DNA from: Plantago major
Taxonomy: Eukaryota > Streptophyta > Magnoliopsida > Lamiales > Plantaginaceae
Assembly (NCBI GenBank): GCA_026545765.1
Contig: CM048839.1
Span: forward strand, 53,490,677 to 53,554,676
Direction: 5' to 3'
DNA length: 64,000 bases
Position 1 is the first letter of the stretch; every line of letters starts with the position of its first letter. The position numbers and the translations under genes are program-made. Shown piece by piece: positions 1 to 11,163 of the stretch. Below the pieces are notes generated by a model, which saw nothing but the letters and a program-made list of their open reading frames with translations, was not told the origin of the DNA and ran no database searches.

Positions 1-590
1 TCCTTTCTTCTCTTGAGCAACTAGAGCAACAACACTTGCAACTTCTCGGTTGTTTGTTCCCTTTGAGTTGTCTCATAGTCGATGTAAGAGAAAAAAAAAA
101 GTTTCAAGGGAGTGATATCGCATTCCTTGGTTAAAGTAAAAAACTTTGTGTGTTCCAGTTATGATTTAGACTTCTCCTGATGGTTTTTAATCTTTTATAT
201 CTATTACTTTCACCAAGTCCCATGTCACTCATAAGTGTTGTAAAAAAATCTAGTTCAAGAGTCTCGGTGGGACCTTGTTTATAGTTTTGGAATTTTAGCT
301 TCATTGAAAAACTTGAACTTTTTTTTTCTGATTTCTTCAAGAGCTATCCATCATCCATTCTTTTTCTCTTGCATCTTCCTTTCTTTTTCTTCTTCTACCA
401 ACACTCTGACTTCTCTTTCTGTTTGTTTGACTATTGTTTGTTCTTCCATCTCATAATTCGAGCGAGGTGAGAGAAAAAAAAAAGGGAGAGGATATTCATA
501 AGTCCGTTTAAAGAAAAAAAAAAAAACTTTGTTGTTTCCAGTTATTCGGCTTTAGTACTTCTTGAAATTTTAAGCTTTTTTTTTAATTAT
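1..590 (-). pseudogene. Decayed gag fragments of Sirevirus Z
   Basis: Read on the minus strand, 131-340 gives a peptide that aligns along its length with the gag of elements A-C (LKFQN, TLMSDM, GESNRY and SLNHNW are all recognisable) but with scattered lost codons. Bases 346-590 look like a second, far more decayed copy of the same gag stretch in the same orientation, with the GGTGAGAGAAAA and CCAGTTAT landmarks still visible among long A and T runs. The adjoining sequence to the right is the family LTR, so this is the gag side of a minus-strand element whose 5' LTR follows. No PBS survives at the junction. The many single-base losses and homopolymer runs could be true decay or poor consensus at a repeat edge. 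Identity of the first copy is firm; the second copy is an inference. Confidence 0.7.
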
Positions 591-1592
591 ATATCTAAGT
601 ACTTTCATTTGTCCGGAGTTATTCCTCAGTTTAAGAAACTAGTACTTCTTGTACTCTGAACCTTGGTTTAGTTTTGTTTTTTTTAGCTAATAACTTGAAC
701 TTATTTTCATTTGTTTTTCGATTCTTAGATGACTGATTTCTTTTGTTTGCTCAAGAATCGGATCTTAGAACTTTTTGCTCAAATCTAGAATTCACTTTAA
801 GTAGCTTGAGATAAAGTGTGAGTATTTGAAGTTTTCTTGATGTTCTAAGGTGTGTTCTCAAGCGGTCTAAGTGTTGATATATTTATAGAATTTGAAGCGT
901 GAATATCCGTTAGGCTTAAATCAAATTCAAACTATTGATATCTGAATATAATTATCAGAGTTTGTCTTCTTCTTGAACCGTTTTTGTTCAGACATTTCTG
1001 TCTGCGCATTTAATGCACTGTACTATATTTTGTCCTGTAGTGCCAACGGAACTATGCATGGTATCAGAGATCTTTATACAATCAGAGTTTTCTGAATCTT
1101 TGCATGTTCTCTTCCAGAGATCATCATAGCTCCAGATACCATTTGTTTAAACAACTTGTTATAATATGTTTCTTTTTCAGAAGCATATTTTATGTCCAAG
1201 GTATCTGAGTGTAGATATCTGTGGGCACTTTCCTTGTCTCAGAAACCTTTTATTCTCACATATCTTTTGCAACTTGTGTGTTTCGAAACACTTGTTTCTT
1301 CAAGATATCTGGACATAGGTATCTTAAAAATCCTTGTCTTCAGCAATCTTGTGCAGTCTTCAAATCTTCAAATCCGTTAAACTTTTCCTGCTGGATGCCT
1401 TCTTCTTGGTCTTCTTCAGAAAATAAAAATTACATTTCGAGACCTAACATTCTATACAAGATTTGCTAGACTATCATACTTAGTGAGTTTCCTCTTTTAC
1501 AGTGTTCAAGTGAACTAAGAGTACTAATCACCTTTCTGAGCTAAGATAAGTCATTAGGTTGCTGATCAAAATCTAAACAGATATTCCTAACA
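591..1592 (-). repeat. 5' LTR of Sirevirus Z, partly degraded
   Basis: From about 800 to 1592 this is closely similar to the minus-oriented LTRs of B and C and ends in the family terminus CCTAACA. Bases 600-800 are a scrambled version of the leader part (a trace of the CTTAGTTT hairpin is seen near 625-660). The outer boundary is exact; the inner boundary is uncertain. The flanking base run after 1592 (ATTGC) is the only visible side of the target site. Confidence 0.8.
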
Positions 1593-2728
1593 ATTGCAAA
1601 CATAATTTGAGAACGTTATAACATTACACACATCATTGAGAACATTACATACATAATCTAGGACATTAATTACATGACTCTGAATATTAGGGATTTTAAA
1701 TTTTCATGCACTTATAGAAACATTACCGGCATTTTCAGGAACATTATAGGCATGACTCATTACATACATATTTTGGACAGTAATGGCATGTTTCTAAACA
1801 TTCGGTTTTCAAGTTTTCATGCACTTCTAAACATTACACACATTTTCAGAAACATTGAAAGAATGAGTGAGAACATTCAATATTTTAATTATTTTCAATT
1901 TAATTAAAAAAAACACATATGCAATGTAACACATATACCATATTTATGATAACATTGCCGTAATGCTTGAGAACATTATAAGCCACAACATTACACAAAT
2001 CATGGACATTTAGACAGTTCTGTACGCAATTTTCAGATCTGTTTTTGAAATTTCAACAACAATTGTCCATGAAAACACCAAAGCCAGACATCTATTATAT
2101 AGGAGAAACTATTGTAGTGTATGATAAACATAAACTAGATAGAATACACTTTTTTATGCTCTCGAATTGTTGATATTTCAATCAAAACATTGTTAAAACT
2201 TTCATACAAGCATATTTTAAGCAGATCAACGGTTGAACGTCACAACAGAAACATCAATTTTCGAGTAGATTTTCATGACATAATTATCATAAAGATCAAT
2301 ATCACATAAACTAGGTCGAGGTCATGCTTTTCATACCTTCGTGATGTCGATTCCAATGATTTCAAGCTTGATTTAATCGATTTGGATTGATTTTGAGCTA
2401 CAAATCCAGATTGCGCAATGTGAATTCGATCCATGTTGATCTACAAAACCATATCGATCAATTTTCTGGTGATTTCAAGAGGTATTTCGTCGATGTTAAA
2501 CCGATTTTGGGAGTTTTGTGACGGATTCAAGTTGCTTTTGGAGAGAGATTTATCGAAGGCTATGATTTCACATGTTTGAGCATTTGCGTGTATGTTTTTG
2601 GTTTGTTTAGCTCCATTTAGTACTATACACATTGGCCCGGTTTTGACCAATTTAAATGATCTAATAGCTAACTTTTGGTTGGGTTGGGTTTTTTTGTATT
2701 TAGCTTTTGGTTTGGGTAGTTTTATAAT
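1593..2728. repeat. Non-coding AT-rich DNA with GAACATTA-type interspersed repeats
   Basis: No convincing gene is visible. Between about 1610 and 2000 the words GAACATTA, AACATTACA and CATTACATACAT recur every 20-60 bases, with a phrase containing TTTTCATGCACTT present twice (about 1700 and 1815). This looks like the subterminal repeat field of a DNA transposon or a decayed satellite, but I see no paired terminus. The rest (2000-2728) is unremarkable intergenic sequence; small open frames there are not supported by composition or similarity. Confidence 0.45.
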
Positions 2729-2933
2729 TACTCTGTACCGCTATCTGGTCCCATATTCTTTTTATGTGTGTCCCGTTAATCTAGTCTCATTTCAAAAATA
2801 GTAAAAAAGTAAACCTCACTATCTCTCATACTTTTTTCATTCTTTATTATATTTTATCTCTGCAACAACAAACAATAAACTATTAACTTTCTTAAAAACA
2901 ACGTTTGGGACTAGATTAGCAGGACGGGGAGTA
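2729..2933. mobile_element. Putative Stowaway-like MITE
   Basis: The left end (TACTCTGTACC...GGTCCCA) and the reverse complement of the right end (TACTCCCCGTCC...AGTCCCA) align over about 25 bases, giving imperfect terminal inverted repeats of a 205-bp AT-rich non-coding unit. TA lies at both edges, as expected for Tc1/mariner-type MITEs. The match is imperfect, so this is a moderate call. Confidence 0.45.
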
Positions 2934-3146
2934 TAAATTAGTCTCTTAGATCTCTCTCTAAAGGAGGTCTCATAGGAGACTCACTCGTTGATCAAACATG
3001 AGTTAAATGGAAAATAAAAATAATAGCACTAGAAAAATTGACACGCGATGTATACGATCTTTCAACTTATTGTTGAAAAACTATAAATTGATAATTTACG
3101 TTATCGTATGACTATTAATTAAATTGCAACTTTTAAGAAGATAAAA
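2934..3146. other. Intergenic, nothing recognised
   Basis: AT-rich stretch between the putative MITE and the MULE. No reading frame, tRNA or repeat structure was seen. Confidence 0.5.
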
Positions 3147-3155
3147 CCATATTAT

Positions 3156-3330
3156 TATTTCATATACCCCCCCCCCCACATTAGATACGTCTCACACAAA
3201 TTGGTATATCTTAAATCAACAATTACAACGAGGTCCATAATCTGGTTTTGGAGTTGACCAGCTGATTTGCCATTTGAACTAATGTCCAAACCAAACATGC
3301 CTTAAGAGTAAAAAGCTAGGTTAATTCCCC
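3156..3330. repeat. Left terminal inverted repeat of the MULE
   Basis: Matches in inverted orientation to about 36400-36601, with shared blocks TTTCAT, TTAGAT, GGTATATC/GGTATACC, ATTACA and AACCAAACA-GCCTTAA. It contains an expanded poly-C run at 3167-3177. Similarity is partial, so the ends are approximate. Confidence 0.55.
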
Positions 3331-4559
3331 TTTCCACTTTCACTTTGTCAAAATCCCGCCAATTCATCATCGTCCTCTTGTCTTCTTCGTCTCTTTTACC
3401 TCTGTTTCCAGTTACAAAAAACAACCATTAAGAACTGCAATTCCGGCTAAAAATCTTGTAAACTTCACCGATTAGACTCCATTTGCATATTGATTGTTCG
3501 ACTGGGTTCGTATCGTGGTGAAGAAATGACTCCAATAAAGGTAATGTCAACTTAAATTTCGCCTTTTTTTTGTTATTGTTGTGAGTAGTGTTTTGAATAT
3601 GTTATTTCAAGTTCAATTATAGCTCAATTTCGTTTAAAAGATATCTAGGGTTTTTGTAAGATTGAAGCAAGTATTTTCCTATTTATTAAGATATTCTAGA
3701 CTAGAATTTAAAAGATTTGGATATAGGCATAAACTGTGCGTGGTATAAATAAAATAAAATACTAAGTATAATAGGTAGGGTTTTTTTTATTCCCAGTATG
3801 TTGGTGTTTATGTTGTTTTTTGTTTATTGCTTCAGGGGTTGACAATGGGGTCGAAGATTAACATAAGGATATGTTAGGAATATCTGTTTAGATTTTGATC
3901 AGCAACCTAATGACTTATCTTAGCTTAGAAAGGTGATTAGTACTCTTAGTTCACTTGAACACTGTAAAAGAGGAAACTCACTAAGTATGATAGTCTAGCA
4001 AATCTTGTATAGGATGTTAGGTCTCGAAATGTAATTTTTATTTTCTGAAGAAGACCAAGAAGAAGGCATCCGACAGAAAAAGTTCAACAAATTTTTGAAG
4101 ACTTGAAGATTGCACAAGATAGCTGAAGACAAAGGTTTTTCAGATACCTATGACCAGATATCTTGAAGACACAAGCGTTTTTAAATAAACAGTGTTACAA
4201 GAGATATCTGAGAATTAAAAGGTTTCTGAAACGAGGAAAATGCCCACAGATACCTACACTCAGATAACTTGGATAAAGATTATGTTTCCGGGAAACAATA
4301 TATTCTTAACAAGTGATATCTGGAGCTGTGATGATCTCTGGAAAAGGACGTGCAAAGCCTCAGAAAGCATGCATTGTTCCGGTGGCACTACAGGACAAAG
4401 TATAGTACAGTGCATTAAATGCGCTGACAGAAATGTCTGAACAAAAATGGTAGCTTCTGAAAAAGAAGACAAACCTGCTACAGGACTATACTCAGATATC
4501 AATAGTTTGAATTTGATTTAAGCCTAACGGATACTATTCAAACGACACTCAAATTCATC

Positions 4560-4567
4560 TATAAATA
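4560..4567 (+). promoter_or_regulatory. LTR TATA box (TATAAATA)
   Basis: A canonical TATA sequence preserved in the other LTRs of the family (as TATTTATAGATG on the minus-oriented copies). Transcription would start about 30 bases downstream near 4590, putting everything after that, including the hairpin array, in the R/U5 RNA leader. The start site is inferred. Confidence 0.65.
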
Positions 4568-4952
4568 TCAAACACTTAGACTGCTTGAGAACACACACTG
4601 AACACCTTAGATCACTGAACTTATATTGAATACTCTCACAAGCTCTCTCAAGCTTACTACTTACCTTCAAGCTTTATGTTGCGACCAAAGCTCTTGATTC
4701 TAAGTAGCACCAAAGTTCTAAGTGTCCTGATCCTTAACGAGCATTGTTATATGTGAAAGAGTTGAACTAAGATTTCATATCTGAGTTTCATTCTCTTGAA
4801 CACTTACCATAGACTTGGGTCAGTAGAGAACAAGATACCATACATTGCAAAGTGTATCAAGTATACTTGATTCATAGAGCTATCTGAATAACTGAACAAG
4901 TTATTAAAGAAGCTCACCTGACAATTTACCTTAACCAACACCTTAAACGGTG

Positions 4953-5131
4953 TGGAGTACATGAAGTACTTAGTTTGGGAAACTAAGGAATAACTCCAAG
5001 GTTATTGAGCACAGGAAGTACTTAGTTTGGGAAACTAAGGAACAGCTCAAAACGTTTCTGAGTACATGAAGTACTTGGCTGTGAAAGCCGGGGAATAACT
5101 CAGGGGGAACACTTGGTTGGGAACCTAGTGT
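4953..5131 (+). other. Tandem two-tier hairpin array in LTR leader
   Basis: Three consecutive units of 44-46 nt (4953-4998, 5006-5049, 5059-5102) each pair an outer 5-6 bp stem and an inner 7-8 bp stem. The outer stems are TGGAGT/ACTCCA, TGAGC/GCTCA and TGAGT/ACTCA. The inner stems are CTTAGTTT-GGG-AAACTAAG twice and CTTGGCT-GTGA-AGCCGGG with wobble pairs once. The inner bulges (ACA-GAAGTA and GAATA or GAACA) are nearly constant. A fourth hairpin at 5109-5131 pairs ACACT/AGTGT and GGTT/AACC around GGG. The array recurs at 25631-25810, 33598-33776, 39996-40174 and 54322-54501, and in a four-unit form at 57239-57439. Confidence 0.7.
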
Positions 5132-5433
5132 ATTTAGGAATCAAGAGAAGATATCTGTAAGGTTACCTCATTTATCTGTCTTAGTGGATTCTAGGTCTGA
5201 GAAAGGCCGAAGTGGATTAGTTGAAGGATTACGCCACCTTCAGATACCACTATAAAAAGACTTGTGTTATTTACTTTCTGCAATTTATTACTTGCTTTAC
5301 TTATCTTGCAAAGTACTTACACCCATCTTGTTGAGCACGTGCACTTATCACAGAAAAGTCTTCCGCTCTCTGAAATTAAGTACCAGATATCTTCACAGAT
5401 ATCTGAGAAACTGTATTTATCGACAAAAGTTTT

Positions 5434-5464
5434 AAAAGACTATTCACCCCCCCTCTAGTCTTTT
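5434..5464 (+). other. C-loop hairpin just before LTR end and PBS
   Basis: AAAAGACTA pairs perfectly with TAGTCTTTT around a loop containing a run of C. The run differs in length in each LTR (about 7 C here, 13 in solo LTR E, 12 G on the minus-oriented B and C copies, 6 in the C 5' LTR). It lies 24 bp inside the LTR end. Confidence 0.6.
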
Positions 5465-5490
5465 ACTTTGCCGTTATCTGGACCAACAAG

Positions 5491-5502
5491 TGGTATCAGA
5501 GC
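5491..5502 (+). promoter_or_regulatory. Primer-binding site of A (initiator Met-tRNA)
   Basis: TGGTATCAGAGC, two bases after the LTR end, is the standard plant copia PBS complementary to the 3' end of initiator Met-tRNA. It primes minus-strand cDNA. Confidence 0.9.
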
Positions 5503-5606
5503 AAGAGGTTTCCAAGCCTTCTGCACTGAACCTAGATCCTAGATAAGTGCCCACTAACTGCTTTTCACCTACACTTGATTTTTTTGTTTAGTGTGTTTGC
5601 TGCAGG

Positions 5607-7724
5607 ATGTCTTTAAGTGACGCCCCAATTCTCAAGCCAGAGAATTATGAAAAATGGAAGAACAACATGATGCTCCACCTAGAAGCCATCAGTGAAGAAA
5701 TGATCGAAGTAATAAAGAATGGCCCAATAGTCATTCAACAACTCAAGCAAGCCATAGAGGTTTCTAATGGTAGAGATAGAGAACAAAGCGGTGGGTCTTC
5801 ACATACAGATGCGTCAACCAGTGGGAGACCTACCAGTCAAGTTATTTACGAACCAAAGCCCAGAGAGCTCTGGACATCGGAAAATGCCAAGAGAAATCGA
5901 CTGGATGGTCAGGCTCGTAATATCATCATACGTTCTACTCCAGAGCACAAATAGTGTAAACTGTGGAATGCAAAAGCGGCGAAAGTGGCCTGGCAATTGA
6001 TTGAAGAAATCTGTGCTGGCTTGAGAAAACAAAGAAAAACAAGTTCGAAGTTTTGAAGCTCAAATTCCAAAACTTTAAACAAGGTCCCACCGAGACTCTT
6101 GAAGAACTAGATTTCTGGTTTACAACACTTATGAGTGACATGGCTACACTTGGTGAGCGTAATAGATATACCCAGTCAGAAAAGATTAAGACTATTGTGA
6201 GAAGTCTAAATCATAACTGGGAACACACAAAGTTTTTCTACTTTAACCAAGGAATGCCAAATATCACTCCTGTGGAACTTTTCTCTCACCTTGCCACTGT
6301 TGACTATGAGACAACTCAGAGAGAACAAACAACTGAGAACTTGCAGAATATTGCTCTAGTTGCTCAAGGAACTTCTGAAAAGAAGAAAGGCAAGGAGGTG
6401 ACTGAGGATGCTCTTGCTGTAAAGCAAATGGGAAAATATGTCAGTCAAGAAATTGAGAGAAGAAAAGCCAAAGAGAAGCTGAAAAAGCATCTAGACTCAA
6501 ACTACCACCAGTACAAAAATATGCAAAGCTCGCTGAACAAGTCGGCTCAGAAAGCATCAAGTACTGAGGAAGCAGAAATTGGAAACGATATCTGTTTCTA
6601 TTGTCAGAAACCTGGTCATTTCAAGAAGGATTGCCCCTGCCTTCAACAAACTAAAGACAGGTGACTAGAAAGAAAGAAGAATCTTCAAAAGAAGTGAGAG
6701 AGCTATGCTCACTGAAGAAAGGAAAAAGACTCAAATCCAACTGGATGCTCTAGATATTGAATCTGATTCTGAAGATGAGGATTCAGATGATTCTACACTG
6801 CCAATCTTCAAAAGAAATGTAAAGATCTTCTTTCTGAGAATAAGGAACTTAAAAGAAAGAACTATCTTTTCAATCTTATGCCAAAGCTAGTGACACTCTT
6901 ACTGAAGTACAACCTTATTTAAGAGATCCTTCAGAAAAGAGAGGACTTGGGCTGGACACACACACAGACAGTTCCACCACTCTGAATAAGAGTAATGAAG
7001 GACGAACATTTGTCGATGCAAGAAGGTGATTTCAAACAATCTGATGTCAGAAAGCTAAGATTGTTGACAAAGGAAAAGCAGTTGCGACCAAGCCTTTGTG
7101 GGAAAAACAAGTCCAAAGGAAAACTGTTGGGAATGTACCTGGAAAGAAACATAACACTGAAAAGTGTAATCAACCACAGTGCTATGTCTCTCAAAAAGGA
7201 AAAATTGCAGGACCTGACAAATTCTCCTATGTCATGTTTTCTGGAAAATAGTAGATTATCCAGAGACTAGCAAAGCTGCTGAGAAGAGATCTCAGATAGC
7301 ACCAGGTGCTCGGAATGGTATTGGCTATAAATCCATCGGGAAACAACTTGCTCGTGAGTACAAACAAGAGCAAGAACGATGGTTAAAGGCTAGAATTGCT
7401 CACAACAATTATCAGAAGTGGAAGATGAATCAAGCCACTGAAAATCTGAATGCCAGGGCTAGAAGAAATCTGGCTAGGAAAGCTAAGTTTGCTGAGAAGC
7501 AGACTCAGAAACCTGACAGGTATCTGAAAGCACCAAATGGAGCACCAAGGAACACGCCAAGGAAGAAAATAGTTCTTAATGACAACGATACTAATCATTT
7601 AACTAGAATTCCTCCTTATGTTCCTGTTAGACAAAAGAATGTTCCTAAGAAATTCATTCAAAAATGGATTCCTACTGGAAGATTCTTTAGTCCAGATGGT
7701 TCCATTGTTGGTATGAGAACCTAA
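5607..7724 (+). pseudogene. gag: gag pseudogene of element A
   Basis: The ATG at 5607 opens MSLSDAPILKPENYEKWK, the N-terminus of a UBN2-type copia Gag that builds the virus-like particle. A stop at 5952-5954 and a frame change near 6020 break it. Frame resumes at about 6053-6664 with the ETLEELDFWF capsid-like region and one zinc knuckle CX2CX4HX4C (CFYCQKPGHFKKDC, 6592-6633) for RNA binding. Downstream is an acidic, coiled-coil-prone linker of which about 400 bp is deleted compared with B (near 6810), then a basic segment 7425-7721 (ARRNLARKAKF, TPRKKI) ending GMRT and the TAA at 7722. That TAA lies in frame with pol and is shared by A, B and C. Confidence 0.9.
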
Positions 7725-10700
7725 TCTCCTGTTTCCTGTTTTGTATAGAACACTCTAAAGACTAATTCAAAGTGGCATTTTGATAGTGGATGTGGGAAGC
7801 GCATGACTGGAGACAAAGCAAATCTGATTGACTACAAAAAATGCAATGATGGACCAGTTATCAGGTTTGCTGGAGGAGATGAAAATACAACCATAGGTTT
7901 TGGCAATTTGAAGTTTGGAGCCCTTACAATTTCTGAAGTACTTCATGTAAAGGGATTAAAATATAATCTCCTAAGCATGAGTCAACTAGTAGACAAAGGG
8001 TACACTGTCAAGATCAAGTCAAAACTATGTAAAGTGATTGACAATGAGTCAAAGCAGACAGTCTTGGTTGCAAGACGTAAATGAAATCTTTATGTTGCTG
8101 ATTGGGCATCCGCCACAATCGAAGAATGTCTCATGGTGAGTCAATTTGGCCACACTGAAGAAAATTGGCTATGGCATAAAAGAATGAGTCACTTGAATTT
8201 CAAAACTCTGAATAAGCTAGCCAAGAAGAGTTGGTGGTTGGTTTACCCAAAATGGCATATAGAAAAGAAGGTGTATGCTCAGCTTGCCAAATGGAAAACA
8301 ATCCAAAACATGTTTCAAGTCTAAACTCTAAAACTTGACATTCCAGTGAAAGGCCACTACAAATGTTACATATGGATTTGTTTGAATCCTCAGTAACTAG
8401 TTATGCAGGAAAAAAGTATGGTCTGGTTGTTGTTGATGATTACTCAAGATTCACTTGGGTTGTCTTTCTCAAACACAAATCTGATGCAAGGGTTGATATA
8501 CCTAACTTACTGAATAAGCTCGAAGTCATGAAAAATGACAAGGTATCTGTAATCAGAACAGACCATGGTACTGAGTTTGTGAACCAGTACATCAAAGAGT
8601 TTTGTACCTGCAAAGATATACAACATCAACTATCTTCTGTAAGGACACCACAACAAAATGGTGTTGCTGAAAGAAAGAATAGGACCTTGAAAGAAGCAGC
8701 AAGAACAATGCTTGCTGACACTGTAATAAGTAAAATCTATTGGGTTGAAGCTGTAAACACAACATGCTACACTCAAAATTGATGTCCGATTAACAAACAC
8801 CATGGCAAAACTCCTTACGAGCTTTTTATTGGTAGACCCCCTAGTATCAAACATCTAAGGGTGTTTGGTTGCAGATGTTTCGTTCTTAACAATGGAAAAG
8901 AATACTTGAGAACATTTCAACCAAAGGCAGATGAAGGAGTATTTCTTGGCTATTCTCTAAATAGCAAAGCTTACAGAATCTACAACAAAAGAACGCAAAA
9001 GATCGAAGAATCTGTTCATGTAGTATTCTATGAAGGAAACAAGAAAGTACTCTTGAATGATGATCTCTCAGATAGGTTCAAAGAACTATTGATTAATGAT
9101 TCTGAAAAAGGATCCTCAAAAGGAAATAATTCTATCATTCAAATAGAGGATGAGTCTGACGATGAAAAGCTACCTATGCTTAGTAACAACCAGATGACTC
9201 TAAGACATGATGAAGAATTTCCTATGAGAATTCCAGAAATGGAACAGGTTACTGAGAACCTTCATCATGAAAAGGTATCTGAAAATGAGACTGCTGAAAT
9301 GCAAGTTCCAGATATCTCTAACACTGAAAAAGTGTCAGATATCCATGGCATTTCCCATGTGTCAGATATCCCAGATACTGCACAAGTATCTCATCAAGAT
9401 CATATTGATTCACATTCAAATCAAAATGATATTGATCCTACTAGTACAAAACCCATTATGAAATGGATAAGAAATCATCCTGCAAAGGATGTGATTGGTC
9501 CCATAGACCAAGGAGTTTGAACTAGAAGAGCAATCGCTGAAAATGCAAATTGTCTCTATGGATTGTTCATCTCAAATATTGAACCAAAGACTATAGAAGA
9601 AGCATTAAAGGATCAAGATTGGATCTCTGCAATGCAAGAAGAGTTGGATCAATTTGAGAGAAACAAAGTCTGGAAACTGGTTCCATTTGTTAACGGAATA
9701 TCTGTAATCGGAACCAAGTGGGTTTTCAGAAACAAAATGAATGATTCTGGTGAAATAACCAGAAGCAAAGCTAGGTTGGTTGCCAAGGGATTCACCCAGA
9801 CTGAAGGACTAGATTTTAATGAATCTTATGCACCAGTTGCAAGATTGGATGCAATATGACTCTTTCTAGCCTTTGCAGCTCATAATGACTTTACAGTTTA
9901 TCAAATGGATGTTAAGAGTGCATTTCTAAATGGTGAACTTGCTGAGGAAGTCTATGTTGAGTAACCACCAGGTTTTGAAGTTTCCTCAGAAAGTAGGATG
10001 GTCTATAAGCTTCAGAAAGCTCTGTATGAGCTGAAACAAGCTCCAAGAGCATGGTATGATACATTGGCTAAATACCTACTAGAAAGTGGTTTCAAGAAAG
10101 GAGATGTTGATTAAACACTCTTCACATTGAACCATGATGGGAAACTACTTTTAGTTCAAGTATATGTTGATGACATTATATTTGGATCTAAAGACAAGCA
10201 ACTTTGTGAAGACTTTGCTGAACTCATGAAATGTAAATTTGAGATGAGCATGATGGGAGAATTGAATTACTTCCTAGGGGTGCAAGTCAAGCAACTCAAT
10301 GATGGAATATTCATTAGTCAAACAAAGTATGCAAAGGACATGCTCAAGAAGTTTAATCTAAAGCCTTCTGAAAAGAATGCTAAGATACCAATGAGCATTG
10401 GAACCAAAATGACCTATACTGAATCTGACAAGAGTGCTGAAGAACACAAGTATAGGAAATTGATTGGTTCTCTACTATACCTCACTGCATGTAGACCTGA
10501 TATTCAATATGCAGTTGGAGTGTGTGCTAGATTTCAGACAAATCCAACGCAATCACACTACAACATTGCTATGAAAACATTGAGGTATGTAAAAGGTACT
10601 GTAGAAGTTGGATTGTGGTATCCAAAAGATAGTGGATTGAGTTTGGTTGGCTATTCAGATGGCGACTATGCTGGATCACTGCTTGATAGAAAAAGCACCT

Positions 10701-11116
10701 CAGGAACTTGTTAATTTCTTGGTGCTAGATTTATATCATGGTTCAGCAAGAAACAAAATTCAATTGCCACATCTACCACAGAGGCTGAATATATTTCTGC
10801 AGGGTGTTGTGCTTCACAAATATTTTGGATACAACAACAACTCAGAGACTATGGACTCAATGAAGAGAAAACCCCCATTTTCTGTGACAACACAAGTGCT
10901 ATTGCCATAACTCAGAATCCTAAGTTTCATGCTAGAACAAAGCACATTGATGTTAGACACCACTTCATCAGAGACCATGTTGAAAAAGACAATATAGAGA
11001 TACTCAAGATTGGCATTGAAGATCAACTTGCAGATATCTTCACTAAGCCACTACAAGAAAGTAGATTCTTAGACTTAAGACACAGTCTTGGACTAATGGA
11101 GCTACCCAAGAACTGA
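7725..11116 (+). pseudogene. pol: pol pseudogene of element A (PR-INT-RT-RNaseH)
   Basis: Domains in order: aspartic protease with DSGC at 7782-7793; integrase with the HHCC zinc region (WHKRMSHLN...) near 8170-8310; the catalytic core with D in LHMDLF, D in RTDHGTEF and E in [10 protein letters not shown] (8363-8782); reverse transcriptase from VWKLVPF near 9670, with the YVDD active site at about 10163-10174; RNase H from GYSDGDYAG (10660) to HIDVRHHF and LADIFTKPLQ, ending ELPKN-TGA at 11116. Premature stops occur at about 8082, 8782, 9518, 9857, 9962, 10112 and 10714, and a frame break lies in the integrase zinc region near 8240. A second stop (TAG) lies just after the gag-pol TAA, at 7747-7749. 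All catalytic residues can still be read but no long protein can be made. Confidence 0.93.
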
Positions 11117-11163
11117 AAAAGTTCAAATATCTGAAGAAGATATCAAAGGAGAGAGAAAAGGGA

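Larger units (their letters stand above)
3872..5488 (+). repeat. 5' LTR of element A
   Basis: Begins TGTTAGGAATATC and ends GACCAACA, so it has TG...CA ends, and is 1,617 bp long. The same sequence occurs in inverted orientation in B (25274-26902) and C (39652-41259 and 53969-55579), and as solo LTR E. It holds a TATA box at 4560, a four-hairpin array at 4953-5131 and a C-loop hairpin at 5434-5464. The five bases before it are GGATA (3867-3871); the matching duplicate is lost with the 3' end. Confidence 0.95.

Noticed and set aside
1221-1469. An 82-codon frame starting MGTFLVSETFY, also present at 40888-41136 and 55207-55455
   Set aside because: It lies antisense in the U3 part of the LTR and recurs only because the LTR is repeated; related copies (26520s) break it and there is no domain.
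2441-2801. Two overlapping 69-codon frames on opposite strands
   Set aside because: No similarity, no codon bias and partly inside the putative MITE.
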